Shown here: positions 22,601-31,309 of the stretch, in pieces | How the letters are laid out: each line of letters opens with the position of its first letter | Numbering within the stretch: the stretch's first letter is position 1 | DNA from: an uncultured Faecalibacterium sp. | GTDB lineage: Bacteria > Bacillota > Clostridia > Oscillospirales > Ruminococcaceae | Direction: 5' to 3' | Assembly: GCA_900540455.1 (NCBI GenBank) | Contig: UQGD01000021.1 | Location: forward strand, 1 to 41,865 | Length of the DNA stretch: 41,865 nucleotides | Notes under the pieces: model-generated | Seen by the model: only the letters and a program-made list of their open reading frames with translations | What the model was told of the DNA's origin: nothing | Databases searched by the model: none | Made by a program: the position numbers and the translations under genes

Positions 22601-24205
22601 ATGACCAATCGTGAAGAAATCCAACGCCGCCGCACGTTCGCGATCATCAGCCATCCGGACGCCGGCAAGACCACTCTGACCGAAAAGCTGCTGCTCTACG
22701 GCGGAGCCATCAACCAGGCAGGCTCTGTCAAGGGCAAGCAGAGCGCCAAACACGCCGTCTCGGACTGGATGGACATCGAAAAACAGCGCGGTATCTCGGT
22801 CACTTCCTCGGTACTGCAGTTCAACTTTGCCGGCAAGTGTGTCAACATTCTGGACACCCCCGGCCACCAGGACTTTTCGGAGGACACCTACCGCACCCTG
22901 ATGGCAGCCGACTCTGCCGTCATGGTCATCGACGCTGCCAAGGGCGTGGAGGCCCAGACCATCAAGCTGTTCAAGGTCTGCACCCTGCGCCACATCCCCA
23001 TCTTTACCTTCATCAACAAGATGGACCGCGAGGCACAGGACCCCTTTGAGCTGATGGAGAACATCGAGGAGATCCTGGGCATCAAGACCTACCCCATGAA
23101 CTGGCCCATCGGCTGCGGCAAGGAGTTCAAGGGCGTGTTTGACCGCAACGAGCGCAAGGTGCTGGCCTTCTCCAGCGACGGCCGTGCCAACGGCGTGAAG
23201 AAGGTCAAAGAGGTACAGGCCGAGCTGGGCGACGCCGCTCTGGACGAGCTGCTGACCCCCTACCTGCATCAGCAGCTGGTGGACGAGATCGAGCTGCTGG
23301 ACGGCGCTGCCGAGGAGTTCGACCTGGAAAAGGTCCGGTGCGGTGAGCTGAGCCCGGTGTTCTTCGGCTCGGCGCTGACCAACTTTGGTGTAGAGCCGTT
23401 CCTGGAGAACTTCCTGCGGCTGACCTCCTCGCCCCTGGCCCGGGTGGACAGCCTGACCGGGGAGCCGGTGGACCCCTCCCGGGAGGAGTTCTCCGCCTTC
23501 ATCTTCAAGATCCAGGCCAACATGAACAAGGCCCACCGGGACCGCATCGCCTTTATGCGCATCTGCTCGGGCAAATTCGAGCGGGGCATGGAGGCATTCC
23601 ACGTCCAGCAGGGCAAGAACATCAAGTTGGCCACTGGCACCCAGCTGATGGCCCAGGACCGGGCCATCGTGGACGAGGCCTATGCAGGCGACATCATCGG
23701 CCTGTTTGACCCGGGCATCTTCTCCATCGGTGACACCCTGTGCACCGGCAAAAAGAAGGTGCAGTTTGCGGGCATCCCCACCTTCTCTCCGGAGCATTTT
23801 GCCCGGATCGAGCAGAAGGACACCATGAAGCGCAAGCAGTTCGTGAAGGGCATGGAGCAGATCGCCCAGGAGGGCGCTATCCAGATCTTCCGCGAAGTGG
23901 GCGGCGGCATGGAGGAAGTCGTGGTCGGCGTTGTGGGCGTGCTGCAGCTGGAAGTGCTGGAGTACCGCCTGAACACGGAGTACAATGTGGAGATCCGGAT
24001 GCAGCAGCTGCCCTTTGAACAGCTGCGCTGGATCCAGAACGCCCCGGACACCTATCAGCTGCGGGATCTGGACCTGACCAGCGATACTAAGCCCGTGGAG
24101 GACATGAAGGGCAACCGCCTGCTGCTGTTCACCTCGGATTGGGCAGTGCGCTGGGCCGAGACCCACAACGACGAGCTGAAGCTCAGCGAGTTTGGCAACA
24201 TTTGA
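22601..24205 (+). CDS. prfC: Peptide chain release factor 3
   Basis: 534 residues, the usual RF3 length. Translational GTPase that removes RF1/RF2 from the ribosome after termination. G1 is SHPDAGKTT (17-25), G3 is DTPGHQDF (85-92), G4 is NKMD (139-142); RGISVTSSV (63-71) is switch I. The RF3-specific C-terminal part with WAVRWAE is present. ACAGGAG lies 12 bases before ATG 22601. Its leader is long and carries a start-stop ATG-TAA with its own ribosome binding site, a strong palindrome and a terminator-like hairpin, which suggests that expression responds to termination efficiency. Confidence 0.96.
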   Translation: MTNREEIQRRRTFAIISHPDAGKTTLTEKLLLYGGAINQAGSVKGKQSAKHAVSDWMDIEKQRGISVTSSVLQFNFAGKCVNILDTPGHQDFSEDTYRTLMAADSAVMVIDAAKGVEAQTIKLFKVCTLRHIPIFTFINKMDREAQDPFELMENIEEILGIKTYPMNWPIGCGKEFKGVFDRNERKVLAFSSDGRANGVKKVKEVQAELGDAALDELLTPYLHQQLVDEIELLDGAAEEFDLEKVRCGELSPVFFGSALTNFGVEPFLENFLRLTSSPLARVDSLTGEPVDPSREEFSAFIFKIQANMNKAHRDRIAFMRICSGKFERGMEAFHVQQGKNIKLATGTQLMAQDRAIVDEAYAGDIIGLFDPGIFSIGDTLCTGKKKVQFAGIPTFSPEHFARIEQKDTMKRKQFVKGMEQIAQEGAIQIFREVGGGMEEVVVGVVGVLQLEVLEYRLNTEYNVEIRMQQLPFEQLRWIQNAPDTYQLRDLDLTSDTKPVEDMKGNRLLLFTSDWAVRWAETHNDELKLSEFGNI

Positions 24206-24206
24206 C

Positions 24207-24234
24207 AAAAGCGCCCGGATCTCCGGGCGCTTTT
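24207..24234 (+). terminator. Terminator of prfC
   Basis: AAAAGCGCCCGGA pairs with TCCGGGCGCTTTT, starting two bases after the stop codon. Confidence 0.85.
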
Positions 24235-24235
24235 C

Positions 24236-24254
24236 GGATATGCAAGGCATATCC
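24236..24254. promoter_or_regulatory. Dyad before the aldo/keto reductase gene
   Basis: GGATATGC-AAG-GCATATCC, perfect 8-base arms. Looks like a protein-binding site; no clear promoter accompanies it. Confidence 0.4.
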
Positions 24255-24269
24255 ATACCAAAAGAATGA

Positions 24270-24296
24270 GGCCGGGGATGATTGCACGCCCCGGCC
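24270..24296 (+). other. Leader hairpin before the aldo/keto reductase gene
   Basis: GGCCGGGG (24270-24277) pairs perfectly with CCCCGGCC (24289-24296), ending directly before the weak ribosome binding site GAGGGA. Confidence 0.5.
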
Positions 24297-24311
24297 AAGA
24301 GGGAAACTACT

Positions 24312-25295
24312 ATGGAAAAACTGAACATTGGCGCAAGCGGCATTCAGGTACCCTTCCTGGGGATGGGCACCTGGGCCATCGGCGGAGGCAGCTGGTGGGG
24401 GGACAACGACGACGAAGTGTCCATCCAGGCCATTGAAGCTGCCGTGGATGCCGGCGTACAGTGGATCGACACCGCCCCCATCTACGGCCTGGGCCACAGC
24501 GAAACTGTGGTGGGCCAGGCACTGCGCCGCATTGGCCGGGACAAGGTGATCCTGTCCTCCAAATGCGGGCTGGAGTGGCGGCATGAGACCCCGGTGCTGC
24601 ACAAGGTCGTGGATGGTGTCACCGTTTACCGTGACCTGTCCGCCCAGAGCATCATCGAGGATGTAGAGGACAGCCTGCGCCGCCTGGGCACCGACCATCT
24701 GGATGTGCTGTACACCCACTGGCAAAGCCCGGACTTCGGCCTGTACCCGCTGGAGGAGACGGTGGAGGCCATGACCCGTCTCAAGCAGCAGGGCAAGATC
24801 CGTGCCATCGGCGCATCCAATGTAACGGCGGATATCCTGCGCCGTTACTGCCAGCTGGGCCAGCTGGATGTGATCCAGGAGAAATACAGCCTGCTGACCC
24901 GCCGGATCGAAAAGCAGCTGATGCCCGCCTGCAAGGAACTGGGCGTCTCGGTACAGGCTTACTCTCCCCTGGAGCAGGGCCTGCTCACCGGCAAGGTGAC
25001 CATGGACACCACCTACCCGGAGGGCAGCACCCGCAACGCAAACCCCAACTTCCAGCCTGCACGCCGGGCACAGGCCCTGGCTCTGCTGGAAAGCTGGCAG
25101 GACCTGACCAAGGAGTACGACTGCACCCTGTCGCAGCTGGTGATCGCCCTGACCGCCCGGCTGAACCCCGGGCTGCACATCCTGTGCGGGGCACGCACCC
25201 CCCAGCAGGCCCTGGACAACGCCAAGGCCCTGCAGATCCGGCTCTCCGGCCCGGATGCAGTGCGGATGCGCTGGGACCTGAACGCCATCTCCTGA
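24312..25295 (+). CDS. Aldo/keto reductase
   Basis: 327 residues from ATG 24312. NAD(P)H-dependent carbonyl reductase with TIM-barrel fold. The catalytic tetrad is visible: Asp53 and Tyr58 in WIDTAPIYG, Lys84 in LSSKCG, His136 in VLYTHWQ. GASNVTADILRR, EKYSLLTRR and LEQGLLTGK follow in order, as in the YghZ/IolS-like subgroup. Physiological substrate unknown. It stands alone between two terminators, with a 19-base dyad and a GC-rich leader hairpin upstream that may control it. Confidence 0.92.
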   Translation: MEKLNIGASGIQVPFLGMGTWAIGGGSWWGDNDDEVSIQAIEAAVDAGVQWIDTAPIYGLGHSETVVGQALRRIGRDKVILSSKCGLEWRHETPVLHKVVDGVTVYRDLSAQSIIEDVEDSLRRLGTDHLDVLYTHWQSPDFGLYPLEETVEAMTRLKQQGKIRAIGASNVTADILRRYCQLGQLDVIQEKYSLLTRRIEKQLMPACKELGVSVQAYSPLEQGLLTGKVTMDTTYPEGSTRNANPNFQPARRAQALALLESWQDLTKEYDCTLSQLVIALTARLNPGLHILCGARTPQQALDNAKALQIRLSGPDAVRMRWDLNAIS

Positions 25296-25310
25296 TCCAA
25301 AGTTCAGCAA

Positions 25311-25352
25311 ATAAAATGTCCGGCAGAGTGCTTGCTCTGCCGGACATTTTTA
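25311..25352. terminator. Bidirectional terminator
   Basis: ATAAAATGTCCGGCAGAG (25311-25328) pairs fully with 25335-25352 around TGCTTG; A-run one side, T-run the other. Separates the convergent aldo/keto reductase and sigma factor genes. Confidence 0.9.
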
Positions 25353-25360
25353 TTTTTATG

Positions 25361-25852
25361 TTATGCCCCAGGGGGCGGGGCCAGCATCTGCTGCAATTTT
25401 GTCTTGGCCCGGTAGTAGGTCACCCTGGCCCAGGCCGCATTGTGGCCAAACAAGGCCCCGATCCGCTCAAAGGGCAGCTCCCCGAACACCCGCAGGCTGA
25501 ACACCTCTTTATACGGCTCCGGCAGCTGATGCAGGCACTGATGCACCGTAAACGCCGCCTCCTGATCCACCAGCAGCTCCTCCACATCCGGCTGCGGGCT
25601 GACCAGGGGCGCTTCCGGTTCCAGCGGGAGGGTGTGTTTTGCCTTGCGGCAGTAGGAATACCAGCAGTTGCGGGCCACCGCAAACAGCCAGGCCCGGACA
25701 TCCTGCTCCTGCGGCAGCTGATCCAACTGACGCAGCGAGCGGAAGAACGCCTCCTGGGTCAGCTCCTCGGCCAGGCTTTCCGACCCGGTCAGCCCCCGCA
25801 GAAACAGCTCCACATCCCGGAAGTAGAGCCGATAGACCTGGTCCAGCTCCAT
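25361..25852 (-). CDS. ECF-type RNA polymerase sigma factor
   Basis: 163 residues. Region 2 (about 1-70) contains LAEELTQEAFFRSLRQLDQL and VRAWLFAVARNCWYSYCRK; region 4 (about 105-155) contains LPEPYKEVFSLRVFGELPFERIGALFGHNAAWARVTYYRAK. This is the compact ECF (sigma-70 group 4) layout. It directs polymerase to stress promoters when freed from its membrane anti-sigma. The anti-sigma gene lies immediately upstream with 4 bases between, so it is translated first, reversing the more common order. A TGTAAC-N16-CGTT promoter before the pair suggests self-activation. Confidence 0.93.
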   Translation of the reverse strand: MELDQVYRLYFRDVELFLRGLTGSESLAEELTQEAFFRSLRQLDQLPQEQDVRAWLFAVARNCWYSYCRKAKHTLPLEPEAPLVSPQPDVEELLVDQEAAFTVHQCLHQLPEPYKEVFSLRVFGELPFERIGALFGHNAAWARVTYYRAKTKLQQMLAPPPGA

Positions 25853-25856
25853 CCTC

Positions 25857-26570
25857 TCACCTGCCGTCCTCGATCCGCTCGCCGGTCACCGCATCCACAA
25901 AATCCCCGTTTTCGTCCCGAACCACCCTGCGGATACCGCCGGTGGGGGTGATGCCGTTCATCCAGATCTCCCGATAGTCGTACATCTGTCCCCGGAAGCA
26001 GTAGGTCACCCCGTCCAGACAGCGGATCTCAATGGCCTGGTCCTGCCGCAGCACGGCCTGGGTATCCAGGGCAGTATCCGCCCCCACCAGGTGCAGCAGC
26101 CGGTCCACCCCTCGGCGGAACCCGGTGATCTCTACGGCCCGCACAGCGTTCATCCCGCCGAAGCCCACCTCCGGGCAGACCTCCAGCCGGACATTGCGGC
26201 CCTGTGTCTCTACGACATACACCTTTTCCCCCTCCATCTGGGTGACGAAAGGCCAGAGCGCCGCCTGTTCCAGCGTGACCGGCGTAGTGTGGTTATACAG
26301 CCCATACCCGCCGCCCACGCAGACCGCCGTGACCGCACAGACCGCCAGAGCGGTGACCAGGCGCTTTTTCCAAAGGGTCTTTTTCAGCTTTTGCAGCGGT
26401 GCCGCCGTCTCCGCCCGCACCGGCACAGGGCGCTGCATCTGTGCCAGCAGCCGGGCACAGTCGGGACATTCTTCCAGGTGTGCCCGGACCATGGCCGTGC
26501 TGGCCGGGCTGGCGATCTCCTCTGCATACAAAGGCAGCAGATCCCGGATGATCTCACAATCGTACTTCAT
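25857..26570 (-). CDS. Zinc-finger anti-sigma factor
   Basis: 237 residues from ATG 26570, with AAAGGAGGGG upstream. The N-terminal anti-sigma domain holds the zinc motif H-x3-C-x2-C in RAHLEECPDCARLL plus an earlier cysteine (DCEIIRDLLPLYAEE). A single membrane helix follows at about residues 80-102 (LVTALAVCAVTAVCVGGGYGLY), then an extracytoplasmic sensor part of about 130 residues with no recognised fold. It would hold the ECF sigma at the membrane until an envelope signal triggers release. First gene of the two-gene operon. Confidence 0.9.
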   Translation of the reverse strand: MKYDCEIIRDLLPLYAEEIASPASTAMVRAHLEECPDCARLLAQMQRPVPVRAETAAPLQKLKKTLWKKRLVTALAVCAVTAVCVGGGYGLYNHTTPVTLEQAALWPFVTQMEGEKVYVVETQGRNVRLEVCPEVGFGGMNAVRAVEITGFRRGVDRLLHLVGADTALDTQAVLRQDQAIEIRCLDGVTYCFRGQMYDYREIWMNGITPTGGIRRVVRDENGDFVDAVTGERIEDGR

Positions 26571-26597
26571 AGGGTTTTCCCCTCCTTTCACCCATAC

Positions 26598-26623
26598 AAC
26601 GCACAAACCGGGGAAAGGTTACA
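26598..26623 (-). promoter_or_regulatory. ECF-type autoregulatory promoter
   Basis: Minus strand TGTAAC (26623-26618) and CGTT (26601-26598) with a 16-base spacer, in the context TGTAACCTTT...GCGTTGTA. This fits the ECF consensus TGAAAC-N16-CGTA and is placed 27 bases before the anti-sigma start. Confidence 0.7.
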
Positions 26624-26643
26624 GGAATTTTTTCTTTTTTTGC

Positions 26644-28602
26644 TCACAGCAGCCCCAGGATGGTGGCGCTGTACCCGGCCAGGGTACACCGGCCCTGGAA
26701 GTGGGCGCTCTCCCCCCGCCACAGGCTGGAGGAGATGCCATCGCTCAGCAGCTTCCACTGTCCCGGCGGCAGCGGCACCTCCGCCTTGTGGGGCGTAGGA
26801 TCATAGAACACGCACAGCGCCTTCCACCGGGCACCGTCTCCCGGGGCGGCAGGCAGGGTCCAGCCCACCAGCGGCTGCTCCAGGGAGAAGAACTGGATCG
26901 CCCCCGGGGTGGCGCTGTCCAAAGCGCCCAGCCGGGGAAACGCCCCCCGCAGGCCGATCAGCCCCCGGTAATAATCCACCAGCGCATGGTAGGCCTCCGC
27001 CCGCTCCCAGTCCAGCCGGTTCAGGGTAGGCGAGGAACGGTAGCTGTTGTCCACCCCTTTTTTGGTGCGGGCAAACTCCTCCCCCGCCTGCAGAAAGGGC
27101 ATCCCCAGGCAGGTAAAGTAGATGCCCGCTGCCAGCCGGTTCTGGGCCAGGGCCACCGGGTCAGCCGCCGAGAACTCCGGCCGCTTGTACCGCACCATCA
27201 GCAGCTTATCCCACAGGGTAAAGTTGTCGTGGGCCGAAACATAGCTGACGATCTGCCCCGGCGTGTGGGGCGGCAGCGCATCCGACCGGCACCAGGCCGC
27301 CACTGCGCCGCCCACATCCCAGAAGGCGCCGGGCTTGCCCTGGACATACCCCGGCTCCCGGGCGTTGAAGCAGCCGCCCTTGATGGCGTCCCGGGTGTTA
27401 TCGCAGAAAATGCCGATCCGGTCCGAGAGCATAGGCAGGTTGTTTTTGACCGCCTCATAGCGGCGCAGGCCGCTGGCCCCGCCCTGCCAAGGCTCGCCGT
27501 ACATCAGGATCTGCTGGCCGCCGGGCAGGCTGTCCAGGGCGGCCCGCACTGCGTTGATGGTCTCCACATCGTACAGGCCCATCAGGTCAAAGCGGAAGCC
27601 GTCGATGTGGTATTCCTGCGCCCAGTAAAGGATGGAGTCGATCAGGTAGCGGCGGGCCATGGGCCGCTCGCAGGCAAACTCGTTGCCGCAGCCGCTGCCG
27701 TTGGAGAAACTGCCGTCCTCGTTCTGGCGGAAAAAGTAATAGGGCGCAGTGCTGTTGAACACATTCTCGGACCGGTAAGTATGGTTGTAGACCACATCCA
27801 TCACCACGCCGATGCCCGCCGCGTGCAGCGCTGCGATCATCTGTTTGCACTCCCGGATGCGCACCTCGCCCCGGGAAGGGTCGGTGGCATAGCTGCCCTC
27901 CGGCACATTGAAGTTGACCGGGTCATAGCCCCAGTTGTACTGCCGCATCAGCGAGCGGCTCTCGTCCACGCTGCCAAAATCAAAGAACGGCATCAGCTGT
28001 ACATAGCTGACCCCCAAGCGCTTGAGGTAGGACAGACAGGTCGGGTGCACCCCGTCCCCGTGAAGGGTCGTGCCTTTTTGGGTAAAGGCCAGGTATTTGC
28101 CCCGCCAGGCCGGACGCACGCCGCTGGCAGGGTCCTGGGAGAAATCCCGCACACTGACCTCCCACACCACCCGGCGGGCCGGAGGGATGCTGGGGCGCTG
28201 GTCCCGGCTCCAGCCGGGAGGGTCGGTACGGGACAGGTCTGCGATCATGCTGCGCACACCGTTGATGCCCGCCGCCACCGCATAGGGGTCTCCGGTCTCC
28301 CGGACGGCGCCCCCCATCCGCACGGTGTAGGTATAGTACCGGCCGTGCTGGTCCCCGGGGAGGTACAGCTCCCACACGCCTTGGGCCTGGCGGCTCATGG
28401 GCTGGGTGCTGACGGGGGCACCCCCCTCCCCTTTGCGGAACAGATTGACCGACACCTGCTGGGCCGTAGGCGCCCACAGCCGCAGCCGGGTCCCCCGCAG
28501 GCTGTACTCCGCCCCCAAGGGGCCGGTATAGGTGGTTTCCCGGGCAAATTCTTCGCTTTCGTACAGGGCTTTCCACCCTGCCGGAGATCTACGGTTATCC
28601 AT
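26644..28602 (-). CDS. pulA: Type I pullulanase
   Basis: 652 residues, GH13 debranching enzyme hydrolysing alpha-1,6 bonds of pullulan and branched glucans. An N-terminal CBM48-like sandwich (about 30-120) precedes the barrel. Motifs: the type I signature YNWGYDP (222-228), DVVYNHT (269-275), nucleophile Asp339 in DGFRFDLMG, acid/base Glu370 in MYGEPW, and Asp459 in SAHDN. No signal peptide, so it probably trims imported maltodextrin or stored glycogen inside the cell. It has its own promoter at 28642-28670. Confidence 0.95.
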   Translation of the reverse strand: MDNRRSPAGWKALYESEEFARETTYTGPLGAEYSLRGTRLRLWAPTAQQVSVNLFRKGEGGAPVSTQPMSRQAQGVWELYLPGDQHGRYYTYTVRMGGAVRETGDPYAVAAGINGVRSMIADLSRTDPPGWSRDQRPSIPPARRVVWEVSVRDFSQDPASGVRPAWRGKYLAFTQKGTTLHGDGVHPTCLSYLKRLGVSYVQLMPFFDFGSVDESRSLMRQYNWGYDPVNFNVPEGSYATDPSRGEVRIRECKQMIAALHAAGIGVVMDVVYNHTYRSENVFNSTAPYYFFRQNEDGSFSNGSGCGNEFACERPMARRYLIDSILYWAQEYHIDGFRFDLMGLYDVETINAVRAALDSLPGGQQILMYGEPWQGGASGLRRYEAVKNNLPMLSDRIGIFCDNTRDAIKGGCFNAREPGYVQGKPGAFWDVGGAVAAWCRSDALPPHTPGQIVSYVSAHDNFTLWDKLLMVRYKRPEFSAADPVALAQNRLAAGIYFTCLGMPFLQAGEEFARTKKGVDNSYRSSPTLNRLDWERAEAYHALVDYYRGLIGLRGAFPRLGALDSATPGAIQFFSLEQPLVGWTLPAAPGDGARWKALCVFYDPTPHKAEVPLPPGQWKLLSDGISSSLWRGESAHFQGRCTLAGYSATILGLL

Positions 28603-28641
28603 GGTGCATCGCTCACCCTTCCCACAAATTCAACTGCTTTT

Positions 28642-28670
28642 ATGATAAACGAGTCGGTGCGTTTTTTCAA
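28642..28670 (-). promoter_or_regulatory. Promoter of the pullulanase gene
   Basis: Minus strand TTGAAA (28670-28665), 17-base spacer, TATCAT (28647-28642). Confidence 0.7.
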
Positions 28671-28707
28671 GGGGCGGGGGCGGGTTTTCCCGGGCAAAGG
28701 ACGGCGC

Positions 28708-28744
28708 AAAAAAGCACAGCCCCGGTGCAGGGCTGTGCTTTTTG
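28708..28744 (-). terminator. Terminator of the ABC transporter operon
   Basis: GCACAGCCC pairs with GGGCTGTGC inside flanking A- and T-runs; six bases after the ABC gene stop codon. Confidence 0.85.
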
Positions 28745-28749
28745 CTGTG

Positions 28750-30546
28750 TTACAGGGTATCCTCTCCGGGCAGCTGGTTCCACAGGCGGTAATAGACCCC
28801 CTGCTTTTCCAGCAGCTGCTCGTGGGTGCCGGACTCCTCGATGCCGTCCGCCCCCAGCACCAGGATGCGGTCATAGTCCTTGATGCTGGTCAGCCGGTGG
28901 GCAATGGTCAGGGTGGTGCGGCCATGGGCCAGCTTCTCCAGGCTCTGCCCCACCAGGATCTCACTCTCGTTATCCAGTGCGCTGGTGGCTTCGTCCAGGA
29001 TCAGGATGGGCGGGTTCTTCAAAAACACCCGGGCGATGGCGATGCGCTGCTTCTGTCCGCCGGAGAGCTTGACCCCCCGCTCGCCCACATAGGTATCAAA
29101 CCCATCCTTCAGCGCCAGGATGAACCGGTCTGCGCCCGCCAGACGGGCGGCCTCCAATATCTCCTCCCGGGAGGCGCCGGAGCGGCCGTAGGCGATATTC
29201 TCCGCCACCGTGCCGCTGAACAGATACACGTCCTGCTGCACCACGCCGATCTGCTGGCGCAGGCTCTTCAGGGTCACCTGCTGGATGTCCTGCCCGTCGA
29301 TGTAGATATGGCCCCCCGTCACATCGTAGAACCGGGGGATCAGGTTGCACAGGGTCGTTTTGCCACCGCCCGAGGGACCCACCAGGGCCAGCCGCTCCCC
29401 CGCACGGATGTCCAGGCTTACATCGTGCAGCACCCGGTTATGGTCGTCCGGGTACTCAAAGCTCACATGGTCGAACCGGATGGCGCCCGGGCCGGGGCGC
29501 AGAGGGCCTGCGCCCGGTGCATCCTGGATGGCCACCGGGGTATCCATGATCTCTGCAAAGCGCTCGATGCCGGTCATGCCCCGCTGGAACTGCTCGGCAA
29601 ACTCCACGATGCGGCGGATGGTGGCGATCAGGGTGGAGACATACAGCACATAGGCCACCATATCACCGGCGCTGATCTTTCCGTAGACCAAAAACAGCCC
29701 GCCTGCCAGGATCACCACCAGGTACATCAGCCCGTCAAACAGACGGGTAGAGGTCTGGAATGCAGCCATGGCATAGTAACCCAGGGTCTTGATCTTCTCA
29801 AACGCGCGGTTGCCTGCGTCAAACTTCTCCCGCTCCTGATCCTCCGCCGAAAAAGCCTTGACCACGCTCTGCCCCAGCAGGCTGTCCTCAATGGCGGCAT
29901 TCAGCTCGCCGATCTGCACCCGCTGCTGACGGAACCTGGCCCGCAGCCGCTGGTTCAGCACCACCGACACCACACCCATCAGGGGCACACAGGCAAACAC
30001 CGCCAAAGTCAGCGGAACGCTGGCCATGCACAGGATGACGAAGGAGGCCAGGATCTTGATGCCCGCAATGAAAAACTCTTCCGGGCAGTGGTGGGCAAAC
30101 TCGGTCACATCAAACAGGTCGTTGGTGATGCGGCCCATGATCTGGCCGATCTTGGTGTTGTTGTAGTAGGTGTGGTCCAGCCGCAGCAGGTGGTCAAACG
30201 CATCCTGGCGCATATCTGTCTCGATATGCACGCCCATGATGTGGCCGGTGCTGGCCATAAAATAGCTGGCCACGCCGTCGATCACCCGCAGGATAAAGTA
30301 CAGCCCCGCCAGACGCAGCACGAACTGCACGGTCAGCCCCGCACCGCTGCCGGCGGCGTTGGTCAGCTCGCCCATGATGCGGGGCAGCGCAATGTCGCAC
30401 AGGGTGGTCAGCGCAGCGCAAAACAGGTCAAAAAACATGACGCCCTTATACTTTGTCAGGTAGGGCATAAACCGGCGCAGCAGGGCGCCGCTGCCGGTAT
30501 GGCGGGCCCCCGGGTCAGCCGGACGCTGGGTATTGGTCGCTTTCAT
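28750..30546 (-). CDS. ABC exporter, fused membrane and ATPase domains
   Basis: 598 residues. Six membrane helices (about 30-320) of the type IV exporter fold, with KYKGVMFFDLFCAALTTLCDIALPRIMGELTN at the front, then a nucleotide-binding domain: Walker A GPSGGGKTT, Q-loop VVQQDVYLF, signature LSGGQKQR, Walker B ILILDEATSALD and the H-loop histidine in TIAHRL. It works as a homodimer or with an outside partner half-transporter. Such MsbA/LmrA-like exporters move lipids, peptides or drugs; the substrate is not evident. Last gene of an operon starting at 33203. Confidence 0.92.
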   Translation of the reverse strand: MKATNTQRPADPGARHTGSGALLRRFMPYLTKYKGVMFFDLFCAALTTLCDIALPRIMGELTNAAGSGAGLTVQFVLRLAGLYFILRVIDGVASYFMASTGHIMGVHIETDMRQDAFDHLLRLDHTYYNNTKIGQIMGRITNDLFDVTEFAHHCPEEFFIAGIKILASFVILCMASVPLTLAVFACVPLMGVVSVVLNQRLRARFRQQRVQIGELNAAIEDSLLGQSVVKAFSAEDQEREKFDAGNRAFEKIKTLGYYAMAAFQTSTRLFDGLMYLVVILAGGLFLVYGKISAGDMVAYVLYVSTLIATIRRIVEFAEQFQRGMTGIERFAEIMDTPVAIQDAPGAGPLRPGPGAIRFDHVSFEYPDDHNRVLHDVSLDIRAGERLALVGPSGGGKTTLCNLIPRFYDVTGGHIYIDGQDIQQVTLKSLRQQIGVVQQDVYLFSGTVAENIAYGRSGASREEILEAARLAGADRFILALKDGFDTYVGERGVKLSGGQKQRIAIARVFLKNPPILILDEATSALDNESEILVGQSLEKLAHGRTTLTIAHRLTSIKDYDRILVLGADGIEESGTHEQLLEKQGVYYRLWNQLPGEDTL

Positions 30547-30576
30547 GATATCCTCTTTCCCTCTCCGATGGTCAAA

Positions 30577-31305
30577 TCACACTTTCCGTACCTGGCCATA
30601 GTCCCGCTGGCCATAGATCGCAGTACCGATGCGCACCAGGGTCGCACCCTCCCGAATGGCGTTTTCAAAATCGCCGCTCATGCCCATGGACAAGATCTCC
30701 ATCCGAACATTGCTGTACCCCTGCTCCCCGGCACGGACATACAGCCGATGCACGGCCGCCAGATCCGCACGGTTCTGCCGGTCATCCCGGTTCACCGGGG
30801 GCACGGCCATCAATCCCCGCACCTGGATATGGGGCTGGGCGGCGCACAGCTCCAGCAGCGGCCACAGCTCCTCCGGCGAGACACCGGACTTGCTGGCCTC
30901 CCCGGCGATGTTCACTTCCAGCAGGATATCCTGCCGCAGCCCCAGCTTTGCCGCCTCTTTTTCAATGGCCAGCAGCAGCCGGGCGCTGTCCACGCTTTGG
31001 ATCACCGCCGCACGGCCCAGCACCTTTTTGATCTTGTTGGTCTGCAGATGGCCGATAAAATGGCAGGGTTTGCCGCAGTAGGCCCCGGCGTCAAAATTGG
31101 CGCACAGCTCCTGCACATGGTTCTCCCCAAACAGGTCGATGGCAAGGCCCGCACTGGCTGCCACCGTGGCGGCAGGGTGGGTCTTGCAGGCAGCGCACAG
31201 CTGCACCTCGGCGGGGCTGCGGCCCGCTTGACGGGCAGTCGCATCCATGCGCTGGCGCAGCTGGTCTACGGCCTGGCGCATCTGTTCCAGACTGCGTTCT
31301 TCCAT
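30577..31305 (-). CDS. YggS-family PLP homeostasis protein
   Basis: 242 residues, alanine-racemase-like barrel. PLP binds Lys41 in LCAACKTH; GENHVQEL, WHFIGHLQTNK-like CHFIGHLQTNKIKKV, and LSMGMSGDFENAIREGATLVRIGTAIYG are all family marks. YggS/YlmE proteins keep free pyridoxal phosphate in balance and have no known catalysis. Its ribosome binding site (GGGAGG) lies within the end of the DUF436 gene, only 4 bases upstream. In many Firmicutes it sits in the division cluster with sepF; here it does not. Confidence 0.94.
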   Translation of the reverse strand: MEERSLEQMRQAVDQLRQRMDATARQAGRSPAEVQLCAACKTHPAATVAASAGLAIDLFGENHVQELCANFDAGAYCGKPCHFIGHLQTNKIKKVLGRAAVIQSVDSARLLLAIEKEAAKLGLRQDILLEVNIAGEASKSGVSPEELWPLLELCAAQPHIQVRGLMAVPPVNRDDRQNRADLAAVHRLYVRAGEQGYSNVRMEILSMGMSGDFENAIREGATLVRIGTAIYGQRDYGQVRKV

Positions 31306-31309
31306 GGTA

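Noticed and set aside
28600..28609. Alternative ATG at 28609 ahead of the pullulanase start
   Set aside because: Out of frame; it would end after four codons.
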